A DNA stretch of 64,000 bases from Saccharothrix sp. NRRL B-16314 (GCF_000716595.1 NZ_JNXC01000009.1:1-64000), one strand, 5' to 3'; shown: positions 46,154 to 55,058, numbered from the stretch's first letter. The notes: a model not told the origin generated them from the letters alone. Made by a program: numbers and translations.

Positions 46154-46758
46154 CCACGCAGGAGAAGATCGCGCCCCGGATGGCGCCCGCGCCGGCGGAG
46201 CTCGTCCGCCCGCTGATCGGGATGCCCGCCGACACGCCGGCGGACCTGAACCCGGACGGCCCCATGCCGGACAAGCCGGCCAACGCGGTGATCAACATCC
46301 TGGGGGTCCTCGGCAACCACCCGGCGCTGCTGACCGGGGTGCTCCCGATGCTCAACGCGCTCGGCGAGGGCAAGCTCCCGCTGCGCGACAGCGAACTGGT
46401 GGTCCTCCGGGTCGCCTACCTGCTGCGCTCGCACTACGAGTGGGCGAACCACGTGGTGATCGGGTCCTGGTCCGGCATCACCGAGGAGGAGATCGCCCGG
46501 ATTCCCGCCGGTGCGGACGCACCCGGCTGGTCCGACCACGACGCGGCCCTGCTGCGCGCGGTGGACGAGCTGCGCGGTCCGGACGCCAGGGTGTCCGACC
46601 GGACGTGGCAGCAGCTCTCGGCCACCTACGACGAGCAGCAGGTGCTGGAGGTGCTGGTGACGGTCGGGGCGTACTCGATGCTCGCCTACGTCCTGAAGTC
46701 CTGCGACGTCGCCATCGACGACTGGTTGACCGATCCGGCAGCCCTGCCGGGCGCATAA
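46150..46758 (+). CDS. Carboxymuconolactone decarboxylase (CMD) family protein
   Basis: The protein has 202 residues. The core is VINILGVLGNHPALLTGVLPMLNALGEGKLPLRDSELVVLRVAYLLRSHYEWANHVVIGSWSGITEEEI, with the YEWxxH signature of the non-thiol CMD group, followed by a helical C-terminus. It has no AhpD CxxC pair, so it is unlikely to be a peroxidase. Such proteins occur in many antibiotic clusters with poorly defined roles in decarboxylation, hydration or cyclisation. The GTG start overlaps the MBL-gene stop (GTGA). It is followed after 48 bp by the first P450/DUF2867 cassette. Confidence 0.75.
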   Translation: MTTQEKIAPRMAPAPAELVRPLIGMPADTPADLNPDGPMPDKPANAVINILGVLGNHPALLTGVLPMLNALGEGKLPLRDSELVVLRVAYLLRSHYEWANHVVIGSWSGITEEEIARIPAGADAPGWSDHDAALLRAVDELRGPDARVSDRTWQQLSATYDEQQVLEVLVTVGAYSMLAYVLKSCDVAIDDWLTDPAALPGA

Positions 46759-46806
46759 GGCGCTCGCGAACCGCGTGGGCTGCACGACAAGCAGAGCCAA
46801 GGGAAG

Positions 46807-48027
46807 GTGAGACAAATTACTCAGGCGACCAAGGTCGTGAAGGAAGAAGTAATCGGATCGGACTTCTTCGACGACCCGCACAAGTACTACCGCCGCTGGC
46901 GCAAGAACGGTCCCGTCTTCCGGGTCGTCCGGCCGAGCGGCCTGCCGCACTGGATGGTCATCGGTTACGACGAGGCGCGCACCCTCCTCGCCGACCCGCG
47001 GATGCGCAAGGACGTCACCGAGCTGTACGAGATCGTCCGCAGCGTCTCGCCCGGTGGCAGCGGCGGCGCCTCGGAGGACCTGTCGTCGCACATGCTCAAC
47101 AGCGACCCGCCGGAGCACAGCCGGCTGCGCAAGCTGGTCAGCCGCGAGTTCACCGGTCGGCGGATCGCCGCCCTGCGCCCCCGCATCGAGGAGATCACCA
47201 AGAACCTCCTCGACGAGATGGAGGGCAAGGACGAGGTCGACGTGATCGAGGACCTCGCCGGTCCGCTGCCGGTCATGGTGATCTGCGAGCTGCTCGGCGT
47301 CCCGTTCGACGACCGGGACGACTTCCAGAAGTGGTCCAAGATCCTGCTGGACGCCGATCCCAACGTGGACACGGCCGCCATCTCGCAGAAGATGAGCGAC
47401 TTCCTGGAAGGCCTGCTGGAGGCCAAGCGCGCCGACCCCGGTGACGACCTGCTGTCCAGCCTGTGCGTCAACGGTGACGAGAGCGACCGGCTCAACACCA
47501 AGGAACTGGTCGCCATGGCGTTCCTGCTCCTGGTCGCCGGGCACGAGACCGCGCTGCACCTGATCGGCAACGGCGTCTACATGATGCTGAAGGACCGGGA
47601 GGCGCTGGAGTCGCTGCGGGCGAACCCGGACCGGATCCCGGCCGCGACCGAGGAGGTGCTGCGCCAGTTCGGCCCGGTGGGCTGGGCGACGATGCGGTTC
47701 ACCGACGAGGACGTGAAGATCGGCGGCGTCACCATCCCGGCCGGACAGCTGGTGGCCATCTCGCTCGACGCCGCCAACCACGACCCCAAGGTCACCCCCG
47801 AGACGCCCCGGCTGCACCAGCTGGAGGACAACCCCAAGCACCTGGCGTTCGGGCACGGCATCCACTTCTGCCTCGGCGCGCCGCTGGGCCGGCTGGAGGC
47901 GAACGTCGCGTTCACCCAGCTGTTGCAGCGGTTCGGCGACATGCGGCTGGCGGACCCGGACTTCTTCCCCGAGTGGCGGCTCGGCTTCATGCGCGGCTTC
48001 ACCTCCCTGCCGGTCCGCTTGAAGTGA
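46807..48027 (+). CDS. Cytochrome P450, cassette A (CYP105/107-like)
   Basis: The protein has 406 residues, the usual length for soluble actinomycete P450s. The I-helix motif is LLLVAGHETALHL with the normal acid-Thr pair. EEVLRQFGPVGWATMRF contains ExxR and a long insert-free K-helix region, and the heme loop is FGHGIHFCLGAPLGR with Cys355. It is very similar along its whole length to the P450 at 48859-50076. The GTG has a close purine-rich AAGGGAAG just before it; a second GTG at 46837 is possible, but the paralogue starts at the equivalent of 46807 (VRxIxQAT), which supports this choice. It is followed by a DUF2867-like gene. Confidence 0.92.
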   Translation: MRQITQATKVVKEEVIGSDFFDDPHKYYRRWRKNGPVFRVVRPSGLPHWMVIGYDEARTLLADPRMRKDVTELYEIVRSVSPGGSGGASEDLSSHMLNSDPPEHSRLRKLVSREFTGRRIAALRPRIEEITKNLLDEMEGKDEVDVIEDLAGPLPVMVICELLGVPFDDRDDFQKWSKILLDADPNVDTAAISQKMSDFLEGLLEAKRADPGDDLLSSLCVNGDESDRLNTKELVAMAFLLLVAGHETALHLIGNGVYMMLKDREALESLRANPDRIPAATEEVLRQFGPVGWATMRFTDEDVKIGGVTIPAGQLVAISLDAANHDPKVTPETPRLHQLEDNPKHLAFGHGIHFCLGAPLGRLEANVAFTQLLQRFGDMRLADPDFFPEWRLGFMRGFTSLPVRLK

Positions 48028-48064
48028 GTCCGCGCTCCAGCAGCCGAATCGAAGGGGGCACTCG

Positions 48065-48715
48065 ATGATGGGTCGGATCACCGACGCGGTGGAGGACTTC
48101 TTCTCGCTGCGCATTCCCAAGGAGGAGTTCACCTCCCGGCCGTGGCGCGTCCACGAGCTGCTCGACGACGGCTTCCGCATCGAGGACGTCTGGGCGCTGC
48201 CCACGCCGGGCGGTCCGGACGACCTCGAGACGCTGGTGCGGTACGCCGCGTCGGCGGACAACGAGACGTTGACCTCCAACGTGGCCGTCCGCGAGCTGTT
48301 CGCCCTGCGGTGGCGGCTGGGGGAGCTGCTGGGGTGGGACAAGGAGGAGCAGCAGGTCGGAAAGCGGGTGGCGTCGCTGCGCGACAACCTGCCGGAGGAC
48401 CTGCTGCTCGGTGAGCGCGGGCCGGACATGGCGCTGACACCGTTCAAGTCGGTGTTCCTGACGCACGACGAGTGGACGGCCGAGTTCTCCGCGGCCATGG
48501 GCCATATCGTCATGCACCACGGGTGGGTGCAGGGCGAGGACGGCAAGCACTACTCCCAGATGACGTCGCTGGTGAAGACGTACGGCGTGTTCGGGGAGCT
48601 GTACATGGCCGCCATCAAGCCGGTCCGCTACCTGGTGGTGTACCCGTTGCAGTTCCGGTCGATCCGCGAGGTCTGGCCGAAGGTCCTGCGGGAGTGGTCG
48701 ACGCGCCGGGGGTGA
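48065..48715 (+). CDS. DUF2867-like protein, cassette A
   Basis: The protein has 216 residues and no signal peptide. Characteristic segments are FSLRIPKEEFTSRPWRVHEL, FRIEDVWALPTPGGPDDLETLVR, LRWRLGELLGWDKEEQQVGKRV and an aromatic-rich end (IVMHHGWVQGEDGKHYSQM, PVRYLVVYPLQF). The DVWALPTPGGPDD and GELLGWD motifs match the standalone DUF2867 family, which has no known function. It directly follows a P450, and the pair is duplicated downstream, so the two proteins probably work together. A partner for electron transfer, substrate binding or a post-oxidation rearrangement/cyclisation step are all possible. The start could be the second ATG (48068). Confidence 0.72.
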   Translation: MMGRITDAVEDFFSLRIPKEEFTSRPWRVHELLDDGFRIEDVWALPTPGGPDDLETLVRYAASADNETLTSNVAVRELFALRWRLGELLGWDKEEQQVGKRVASLRDNLPEDLLLGERGPDMALTPFKSVFLTHDEWTAEFSAAMGHIVMHHGWVQGEDGKHYSQMTSLVKTYGVFGELYMAAIKPVRYLVVYPLQFRSIREVWPKVLREWSTRRG

Positions 48716-48858
48716 CCCGGGCGCGGTGTCGCCTTGTCGCGCGGTCACGTCCGCTCACCGGGGCTGTCAACACCCCCGACCGCTCGGCGCAACGGCGCGC
48801 GAAGACGTGGTACGGCCGGTGCACATCGCACCGGAACCGGAAGAACGAATCCGAAAGG

Positions 48859-50076
48859 GTGAGGACGATTTCCCAGGCCACCGAAGTGGGCGTCGAGGAC
48901 GTCGGCGCGGACTTCTTCGCCGACCCGCACAAGTACTACAGCGCCTGGCGGGAGAAGGGCCCGGTCATCCGGGTCCGCAGGCCCAACGGCATGGAGCACT
49001 GGCTGATCACCGGCTACGAGGCGGCCCGCGCGGCCCTCGCGGACCCGCGGATGCGCAAGAACGTCGCCGGTCTCTACGAGATCATCCGCCGGGTCGCGCC
49101 GGCGGGCAGCGTCGGCGCGTCCGAGGCGCTGGCGGGCCACATGCTCAACAGCGACCCGCCGGAGCACACCCGGCTGCGCAAGCTCGTGAGCCGTGAGTTC
49201 ACCGGCCGCCGTGTCGCCGCCCTGCGCCCGCGCGTCGAGGAGATCACCAAGAACCTCCTCGACGACATGGAGGGCCAGGACGAGGTCGACCTGATCGAGG
49301 GGCTGGCCGCGCCGCTGCCCGTCATGGTGATCTGCGAGCTGCTGGGCGTTCCGTTCGAGGACCGCGCGAACTTCCAGAAGTGGTCCAAGATCCTGCTCGA
49401 CGCCGACCCGAGCGTCGACATGGCCGCGGTGTCCAAGCAGATGAGCGAGTACCTGGCCGGTCTGCTGACGGCCAAGCGCGCCGAGCCCGGTGACGACCTG
49501 CTGTCCGGGTTGGTCGCCGAGAGCGAGGACGGCGACCAGCTCACCTTGCCCGAGCTGATCTCGATGACGTTCCTGCTGCTGGTCGCCGGGCACGAGACCG
49601 CGCTGCACCTGATCGGCAACGGCGTCTTCATGATGCTGAAGGACCAGGAAGCGCTCGACGCGCTGCGGGCGGACCCGGACAAGATCCCCGCCGCGACCGA
49701 GGAAGTGCTGCGCCGGTTCGGCCCCGTCGGCTGGGCGACGACGCGGTACACCGGCGAGGACGTCGAGATCGCCGGCGTCACGATCCCCGAGGGCGAACTG
49801 GTGTGCGTCTCGCTCGACGCCGCCAACCTCGACCCCGCGGTCAACCCGGAGTCGCCCCGGCTGCACCTCGTCGACGACAACCCCAAGCACCTCGCGTTCG
49901 GGCACGGCGTCCACTTCTGCCTCGGCGCGCCGCTGGGCCGGCTGGAGGCTAACGTCGCGTTCAGCCAGCTGCTGGAGCGGTTCGGCGGGATGCGGCTGGT
50001 GGACCCGGAGTTCACCCCCTCGTGGCGGATGAGCTTCATGCGCGGCTTCACCTCCCTGCCGGTGCGGCTGCGTTGA
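48859..50076 (+). CDS. Cytochrome P450, cassette B (CYP105/107-like)
   Basis: The protein has 405 residues. It is a paralogue of the cassette A P450 with the same layout: start VRTISQATEV, HMLNSDPPEHTRLRKLVSREFTGRR, LLLVAGHETALHL, EEVLRRFGPVGWATTRYTG and heme loop FGHGVHFCLGAPLGR with Cys354. Differences cluster in the putative substrate regions, for example around residues 70-90 and the segment after ExxR, which suggests a second oxidation site or step. Cassette A ends 143 bp upstream. Open codons upstream of 48859 belong to intergenic sequence without paralogous counterpart. Confidence 0.92.
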   Translation: MRTISQATEVGVEDVGADFFADPHKYYSAWREKGPVIRVRRPNGMEHWLITGYEAARAALADPRMRKNVAGLYEIIRRVAPAGSVGASEALAGHMLNSDPPEHTRLRKLVSREFTGRRVAALRPRVEEITKNLLDDMEGQDEVDLIEGLAAPLPVMVICELLGVPFEDRANFQKWSKILLDADPSVDMAAVSKQMSEYLAGLLTAKRAEPGDDLLSGLVAESEDGDQLTLPELISMTFLLLVAGHETALHLIGNGVFMMLKDQEALDALRADPDKIPAATEEVLRRFGPVGWATTRYTGEDVEIAGVTIPEGELVCVSLDAANLDPAVNPESPRLHLVDDNPKHLAFGHGVHFCLGAPLGRLEANVAFSQLLERFGGMRLVDPEFTPSWRMSFMRGFTSLPVRLR

Positions 50077-50115
50077 GCCACGTACCAGCTCGCGGACCGG
50101 AAGGGCGGGATTGAG

Positions 50116-50787
50116 ATGGGGATCGGTGTCACCGGATCGGTGAAGCGGTTCTTCGCCTTGCGCGTGCCGAACTCGGAGTTCGAGAACCGGCCGTGGCGGA
50201 TCCACGAAGTCCTCGACGAGGGGTTCCGGGTCGAGGACGTGTGGGCGTGCCCGACTCCGGGCGGTCCGGACGACCTCGCGACCTTCGTGCGGTACGTCGC
50301 CTCGCCCGAGAACGCGACGTTGCAGACCAGTCCGATGGTCCGCTGGCTGTTCTCCCTGAGGTGGCGCATCGGCAAGATGCTCGGCTGGGACAAGGAGGAG
50401 CAGCAGGTGGGGAAGCGGGTGGCGTCGCTGCGCGACAACCTGCCGGCTGACCTGCTGGACCAGCGCGGACCGGACATGGCGCTGGCGCCGTTCAAGTCGG
50501 TGTTCCTGACGCACGACGAGTGGACGGCCGAGTTCTCCGCGTCCATGGGCCACATCGTGATGCACCACGGCTGGGTGCTGGGCGAGGACGGCAAGCACTA
50601 CTCCCAGATGACGTCCCTGGTGAAGCCGTACGGGGTGTTCGGGAAGGCGTACATGGCCGCCATCCAGCCGTTCCGGTACCTGGTCGTGTACCCGCTCCAG
50701 TTCCGGGTGATGCGGAAGGTGTGGCCGGACGTCCTGCGGGACTGGTCGCAGCCGCGCACCGGGTCCGAGGAATCGGAAGGCAAGTAA
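50116..50787 (+). CDS. DUF2867-like protein, cassette B
   Basis: The protein has 223 residues. It is paralogous to the cassette A DUF2867-like protein: FALRVPNSEFENRPWRIHEV, FRVEDVWACPTPGGPDDLATFVR, LRWRIGKMLGWDKEEQQVGKRV, IVMHHGWVLGEDGKHYSQM and PFRYLVVYPLQF. It has seven extra C-terminal residues (SEESEGK). It lies 39 bp after the cassette B P450 and is followed by a strong hairpin at 50814, so it ends the first long transcription unit. No catalytic residues can be named; the conserved His pair in MHHGW and several Trp are candidates. Confidence 0.72.
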   Translation: MGIGVTGSVKRFFALRVPNSEFENRPWRIHEVLDEGFRVEDVWACPTPGGPDDLATFVRYVASPENATLQTSPMVRWLFSLRWRIGKMLGWDKEEQQVGKRVASLRDNLPADLLDQRGPDMALAPFKSVFLTHDEWTAEFSASMGHIVMHHGWVLGEDGKHYSQMTSLVKPYGVFGKAYMAAIQPFRYLVVYPLQFRVMRKVWPDVLRDWSQPRTGSEESEGK

Positions 50788-50813
50788 GGCCGCGCCGACG
50801 GGCTGCCGGTGCG

Positions 50814-50844
50814 GCGACCGCGGACGGGTGCCGTCCGCGGTCGC
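50814..50844. terminator. Hairpin terminator inside the cluster
   Basis: A perfect 14-bp stem, GCGACCGCGGACGG paired with CCGTCCGCGGTCGC, has a 3-nt loop. It lies in the 122-bp gap between the second DUF2867-like gene and the methyltransferase gene. It may end or attenuate the PKS-P450 transcript, so the methyltransferase and aminotransferase genes may have their own promoter. Confidence 0.65.
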
Positions 50845-50909
50845 CCGTCACCGCGCCGCCGGCAACGCCCCGCACAGTCACCGCGTGACCACGCCAGACG
50901 GGAAGACTC

Positions 50910-51947
50910 ATGACTGAGACGAAGCACAAGCAGCAGCTGTTCGACCTGGTGTTCGGTCACATGGCCGCGCAGGCGGTGGCCACCGCGGCACGCCTCCAGG
51001 TGGCCGACGCGTTCGGCGACGACGCGCGGACCGGCGCCGAACTCGCCGCCGCGATCGGCGCGGACGCCTCGGCGACGACGCAGCTGTGCCGCGCGCTCGC
51101 CGCGCTGGGCGTCCTGACCCAGGCGGAGTCGGGGCACTTCCGGCTGACCGAGACCGGCGCGCTGCTGCGCACCGACCGGCCGGACTCGTTCCACTCGTTC
51201 GCGCGGGTGTTCACCGACCCGGCCATCCAGTCGGCGTGGGGGCAGCTGGACGACGTCGTGCGCACCGGGGCCAGTTCCTTCCCGGCCGTGCACGGCAAGT
51301 CGTTCTTCGAGTACGTCGCCGGTGACCCGGGGCTGTCGGCCGACTTCCCCGTCGCGCTGCGGCAGAGCGCGGCGCAGACCGCGGCGGCCCTGCCGGACAG
51401 CTACGACTTCTCCGCCTTCGACACCGTGGCCGACATCGGTGGCGGCAGCGGAGCGGTGCTCGCCGCCGTGCTGGCCGCCAACCCCGGCCTGCGCGGCATC
51501 CTGTACGACGCCGCACCGGCGGTCGCCCAGTCCGACGCGACCCTGACGGCGGCCGGCGTGGCCGACCGCTGCACGGTGGTCACCGGCGACGTCGTCGCCG
51601 AGGTGCCCGCGGGCGCCGACCTCTACCTGATCAAGAACGTCCTCCACCACGGTGACAACGACCGCGCCGTCACCGTCCTCGAGAACATCAGGCGGGTGAT
51701 CCCCGCGCACGGCCGACTGCTGATCGTCGACCCTGCCCTGCCGGAGACCGTCGACGGCTCGCTGCCGGAGACGATGTACCTGAGCGACCTGCACATGCGG
51801 GTCATCGGTGGCGGCAAGGGACGGACCCAGGCGGAGTTCGCAGGCCTCTGCGTCCGGGCCGGCTTCACCGTGACCAAGTTCGCCCTGCTGCCCGCCCCGA
51901 TGGCCTTCTCGCTGATCGAGGCGGTCCCCGGCGACGGCAACAGCTGA
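50910..51947 (+). CDS. SAM-dependent O-methyltransferase (hydroxyneurosporene/DmpM-like family 2)
   Basis: The protein has 345 residues. An N-terminal winged-helix dimerisation domain (1-100: FGHMAAQAVATAARLQVADAFG, then LCRALAALGVLTQAESGHFRLTETGALLR) precedes the Rossmann methyltransferase. SAM motif I is VADIGGGSGAVLAAVL at about residues 174-189. The acidic loop is GDVVAEVPAGADLYLIKNVLHHGDND, whose His corresponds to the catalytic base of plant-type and actinomycete O-methyltransferases. It would methylate a hydroxyl on the polyketide, for example an enolic 4-OH of a pyrone. It lies 46 bp before the aminotransferase gene. Confidence 0.9.
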   Translation: MTETKHKQQLFDLVFGHMAAQAVATAARLQVADAFGDDARTGAELAAAIGADASATTQLCRALAALGVLTQAESGHFRLTETGALLRTDRPDSFHSFARVFTDPAIQSAWGQLDDVVRTGASSFPAVHGKSFFEYVAGDPGLSADFPVALRQSAAQTAAALPDSYDFSAFDTVADIGGGSGAVLAAVLAANPGLRGILYDAAPAVAQSDATLTAAGVADRCTVVTGDVVAEVPAGADLYLIKNVLHHGDNDRAVTVLENIRRVIPAHGRLLIVDPALPETVDGSLPETMYLSDLHMRVIGGGKGRTQAEFAGLCVRAGFTVTKFALLPAPMAFSLIEAVPGDGNS

Positions 51948-51993
51948 TATGGCAATCCACAACACCGTCCCAACCTGTAACCGGAGATAAAAC

Positions 51994-53550
51994 ATGGGCT
52001 CCTCCATCGGTTCGCCGGAATTCGCGGACTCGTTCATGGTCGAAAAGCTGAGCGAGTACGGCCTCGCGGTGCGCTACGAGCGCGCGGAGGGCAACAAGCT
52101 GTACTACGTCGCCGATGACGGCACCGAGGTCGGAGTCCTGGACGGTGTCAGCGGGTTCGGCTCGCTGATGTTCGGGCACAACAACCCGGAGATCGTCGAG
52201 CACGCCAAGTCGGTGCTGGACCAGCAGACCCCCGTGCACGCGCAGATGAGCGGCTACTCGTACGCGCTGAACCTGGCCGCCGAGCTGAACAAGATCGTGC
52301 GGCGGGAGCTGGGCACCGAGGACAAGTTCTACGCCCAGTTCGGCAACACCGGCGCCGAGGCCGTCGAGATCGCGATCAAGCACGCCGAGCTCGACCGCGG
52401 CATCCGCATCGCCAAGCTGAAGGGCGGGATCGAGGCGAACATCGCGCAGGCGCGCACGGCCGTCGCCGAGGGCGCCACGATCTCCGAGGCCGCCGCGGCG
52501 ATCGCGGGCGGCACGGACGTGGACCGCCTCGTCGCCGAGGTGACCCGGCGCAACGCCGAGGTCGAGGCGCGCCCGGCGCAGTTCCTGGCGCTGGAGGGCG
52601 GTTTCCACGGCAAGCTCGTCGCCAGCGTCCAGCTCACCTACAACCAGGGCCTGCGCGTCCCGTTCAAGGCGCTCGCCGCGCAGACCCGGTTCATCCCGCG
52701 CGACCAGCCCGACATGATCGCGAAGGTCGTGGAGCAGGACCGCGCCGCGCTGCTCGACGTCGTGGTGCAGGACGGCGTCGTCGACGTCGTGGAGCGGGAC
52801 TTCCCGGTGTTCACGGCGTTCCTGGTCGAGCCGATCATGGGTGAGGCCGGCATCTTCCCGCTGACGGCGGAGCTCGCCGTCGCGCTGCGCGAAGCGTGCG
52901 ACACGTACGGCGTGCCGCTGATCGCGGACGAGGTCCAGTCCGGCATGGGCCGCTCCGGCACGTTCCTCGCGGGCACGCAGGTAGGCCTCAAGCCCGACTA
53001 CATCGTCCTCGCCAAGGCGCTGGGCGGCGGCATCGCCAAGCTCGGCGTGGTGCTGATCAACGAGCACCTGTACCACCTGCCGTTCGAGTTCATGCACAGC
53101 TCGACCTTCGCGAAGGACGGCTTCTCCACCCGCATCGCGCTGAAGGTGCTGGAGATGCTGGAGGCCGAGGACGGCAAGGCCTACAAGATGGCCGCCGAGC
53201 GCGGCGCCAAGGCCAAGGCCGTGCTGGAGGCGATCAAGGCCGACTACCCGGAGATCGTGAAGGAGGTCCGCGGCCAGGGCCTGATGCTGGGCATCGAGCT
53301 GCACGACCAGGCCGGGTCGGCGTCGGCGAAGATCCGCGAGGCGAACGAGACCTCGGTGCTGCCGCTGCGCATCCTCGGGCACCTGCTGCGCAAGCACAAC
53401 TTCCGCATCGCCCGCACCGCCAGCGGTCCGTGGACCATGCGCTTCGAGCCGTCGATCTACCTGACGGACGAGGAGATCGCCACGGTCGACGCGGCGTACC
53501 GGGACGTCTGCGAGATCCTGCGCAGCGAGGACGTCAGCCGCTTCGTGTGA
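51994..53550 (+). CDS. Class III PLP-dependent aminotransferase
   Basis: The protein has 518 residues, about 70-100 longer than typical class III enzymes. Motifs are GVSGFGSLMFGHNNPEIVEH, FGNTGAEAVEIAIKHA (phosphate site), LALEGGFHGK, EPIMGEAGIFPLT, LIADEVQSGMGRSGTF (PLP-contacting Asp) and VLAKALGGGIAKLG with the PLP Lys341. The extra length lies mainly at about residues 135-190, between the phosphate site and GGFHGK, a helical Ala/Glu-rich insert seen in carrier-protein-linked and polyketide-type aminotransferases. It would transaminate a keto or aldehyde group created by the P450s or alcohol dehydrogenase. It ends the plus-strand unit just before a long hairpin. Confidence 0.9.
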   Translation: MGSSIGSPEFADSFMVEKLSEYGLAVRYERAEGNKLYYVADDGTEVGVLDGVSGFGSLMFGHNNPEIVEHAKSVLDQQTPVHAQMSGYSYALNLAAELNKIVRRELGTEDKFYAQFGNTGAEAVEIAIKHAELDRGIRIAKLKGGIEANIAQARTAVAEGATISEAAAAIAGGTDVDRLVAEVTRRNAEVEARPAQFLALEGGFHGKLVASVQLTYNQGLRVPFKALAAQTRFIPRDQPDMIAKVVEQDRAALLDVVVQDGVVDVVERDFPVFTAFLVEPIMGEAGIFPLTAELAVALREACDTYGVPLIADEVQSGMGRSGTFLAGTQVGLKPDYIVLAKALGGGIAKLGVVLINEHLYHLPFEFMHSSTFAKDGFSTRIALKVLEMLEAEDGKAYKMAAERGAKAKAVLEAIKADYPEIVKEVRGQGLMLGIELHDQAGSASAKIREANETSVLPLRILGHLLRKHNFRIARTASGPWTMRFEPSIYLTDEEIATVDAAYRDVCEILRSEDVSRFV

Positions 53551-53557
53551 CGTGAAA

Positions 53558-53617
53558 AGCGCGGGACTCCTGGTCCGGAGTGGTCCTCACGGAGCCACTC
53601 CCCAGGAGTCCCGCGCT
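53558..53617. terminator. Long bidirectional hairpin terminator
   Basis: An outer perfect 16-bp stem, AGCGCGGGACTCCTGG paired with CCAGGAGTCCCGCGCT, encloses an inner 7-bp stem GGAGTGG / CCACTCC. A-rich and T-rich ends flank it (AAAA before, CTT after). It sits between the converging aminotransferase and CCR genes and is the strongest hairpin in the window. Confidence 0.85.
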
Positions 53618-53660
53618 CTTGGGCACGAGACGCGGGCCGTCACCGGCTACCAGAGCCGGG

Positions 53661-54890
53661 TCACTGCTCCGCGGGCGCGTTGATCCGCACGGCCATGTTC
53701 CCGTACGGGTGCTTGTTCTCGTAGAGCATCTGGTGCGCCAGGCCGATGTCGTCGAAGTTGCCGGTCCACGACAGGCACGGGTCGAGCAGGCCGTCGGCGG
53801 CCAGCTGGATCACCTGGCGGCACTGCCGCAGGTTGGCGTAGTGCGAGCCCTGCAGTCGCTTCTGCCGCATCCACAGGTACCGCAGGTCGACGTCGGCGTT
53901 GTAGCCGGTGGTGCCACCGCAGATCACCACCATGCCGGCCGTGTCGCACAGGTACATCGACGTCGGGATGGTGTCCTGGCCGGTGTGCTCCAGCACCACC
54001 CGCGGCGCGCGGCGCTCGCCGAGCACGTCCCAGAACTTCTTGCCGAAGGCGCGGGCGCCCCGCGTCCAGTCGGCCATCGCCTTGGCGTCGCGGATGTCGG
54101 GCAGCCGGCCCCAGTGGTCGAACTCGGTGCGGTTGATGTAGCCCTTGGCGCCGAGGTCGATGCACCGCTTGCCGCGATCGTCGTCGGACACGACGGCGAT
54201 CGGGATGCCGCCGCGCTGCCGCGCGATCTGGATGGCCATCGACCCGAGCCCGCCCGCGCCACCCCAGATCAGCACCGGGTCACCGGGCTCGACGGTGTGC
54301 GGCGCCCAGCCGGTCAGCTGGTTGTAGGCGGTGGGACCGGTCAGCAGGAAGCTGGCCGCCTCCTCCCACGACAGCGCCGCCGGCTTGCGGTGGCACTGCA
54401 GGTCCTTCACGAGCGCGAACTGGGCGAAGGAGCCGAAGTTGGTCTCGTAGCCCCAGGCCCGCATGGTGGTGGAGGCGTTGCCGTCGAAGCCCATCCGGAC
54501 GTCGTCCGCGCCCTCGTCCCAGACGCCGGAGGACAGCACGACCTCGTCGCCGACGGACACCGAGGAGACGCCCGGACCGACGGCCCAGACGATGCCCGAC
54601 CCCTCGGAGCCGCCGATGTGGAAGTCCTCCGCGGCGCCTTCCTTCTGCCGCGCCGCCACGACGTCGACCGGGTACCCGAGCGAGGACCACACGTTGTTGT
54701 AGTTGATGCCGGCGGCCATCATGTAGACGAGGACCTGGCCGTGGCCGACCTGCGGCACGTCCACCAGCTCCGTCGCGAAGGCCTTCTCCGGCGGGCCGTA
54801 CCGCTCCGGCCGGATCACCGACGCGTACATCCGGTCGGGGACTTCACCGAGCGGCGGGCGCACGCCGAGCTCGAAATGGTCAGCAGTCAT
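53661..54890 (-). CDS. ccr: Crotonyl-CoA carboxylase/reductase (CCR) family enzyme
   Basis: The enzyme reductively carboxylates crotonyl-CoA with NADPH and CO2 to ethylmalonyl-CoA, a polyketide extender unit. The protein has 409 residues, somewhat shorter than primary-metabolism CCRs. Family marks are GINYNNVWSSLGYPVDV (with the conserved CO2-pocket Asn), HIGGSEGSGIVWAVG, NASTTMRAWGYET, NADPH motif VLIWGGAGGLGSMAIQIARQRGG, YLCDTAGMVVICGGTTGYN and QGSHYANLRQ (conserved His region). The ATG at 54890 follows AAGGAGATTCAG; a longer start at 55055 has no family match. It is in the same direction as the alcohol dehydrogenase gene, 168 bp downstream of it. A 2-alkenyl-CoA substrate longer than C4 cannot be excluded. 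Confidence 0.9.
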   Translation of the reverse strand: MTADHFELGVRPPLGEVPDRMYASVIRPERYGPPEKAFATELVDVPQVGHGQVLVYMMAAGINYNNVWSSLGYPVDVVAARQKEGAAEDFHIGGSEGSGIVWAVGPGVSSVSVGDEVVLSSGVWDEGADDVRMGFDGNASTTMRAWGYETNFGSFAQFALVKDLQCHRKPAALSWEEAASFLLTGPTAYNQLTGWAPHTVEPGDPVLIWGGAGGLGSMAIQIARQRGGIPIAVVSDDDRGKRCIDLGAKGYINRTEFDHWGRLPDIRDAKAMADWTRGARAFGKKFWDVLGERRAPRVVLEHTGQDTIPTSMYLCDTAGMVVICGGTTGYNADVDLRYLWMRQKRLQGSHYANLRQCRQVIQLAADGLLDPCLSWTGNFDDIGLAHQMLYENKHPYGNMAVRINAPAEQ

Positions 54891-55058
54891 CTGAATCTCC
54901 TTGAGATGGGCATGTTCCCGATTCTGTCCACCGCGATCGCTCCCCGGCCGCGATCGGAAGATCCGCGCGAAACTCCTCGGCTGGAGACCCCGCTGTACCG
55001 TCCACACAGGACGCGGGGGGTGTGGCACGACCACCGGGCCGGCGGTCGTCGGCACTGC

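Noticed and set aside
54891..55055. 55-codon extension of the CCR gene
   Set aside because: No family match, and a good AAGGAGATTCAG site precedes the ATG at 54890.
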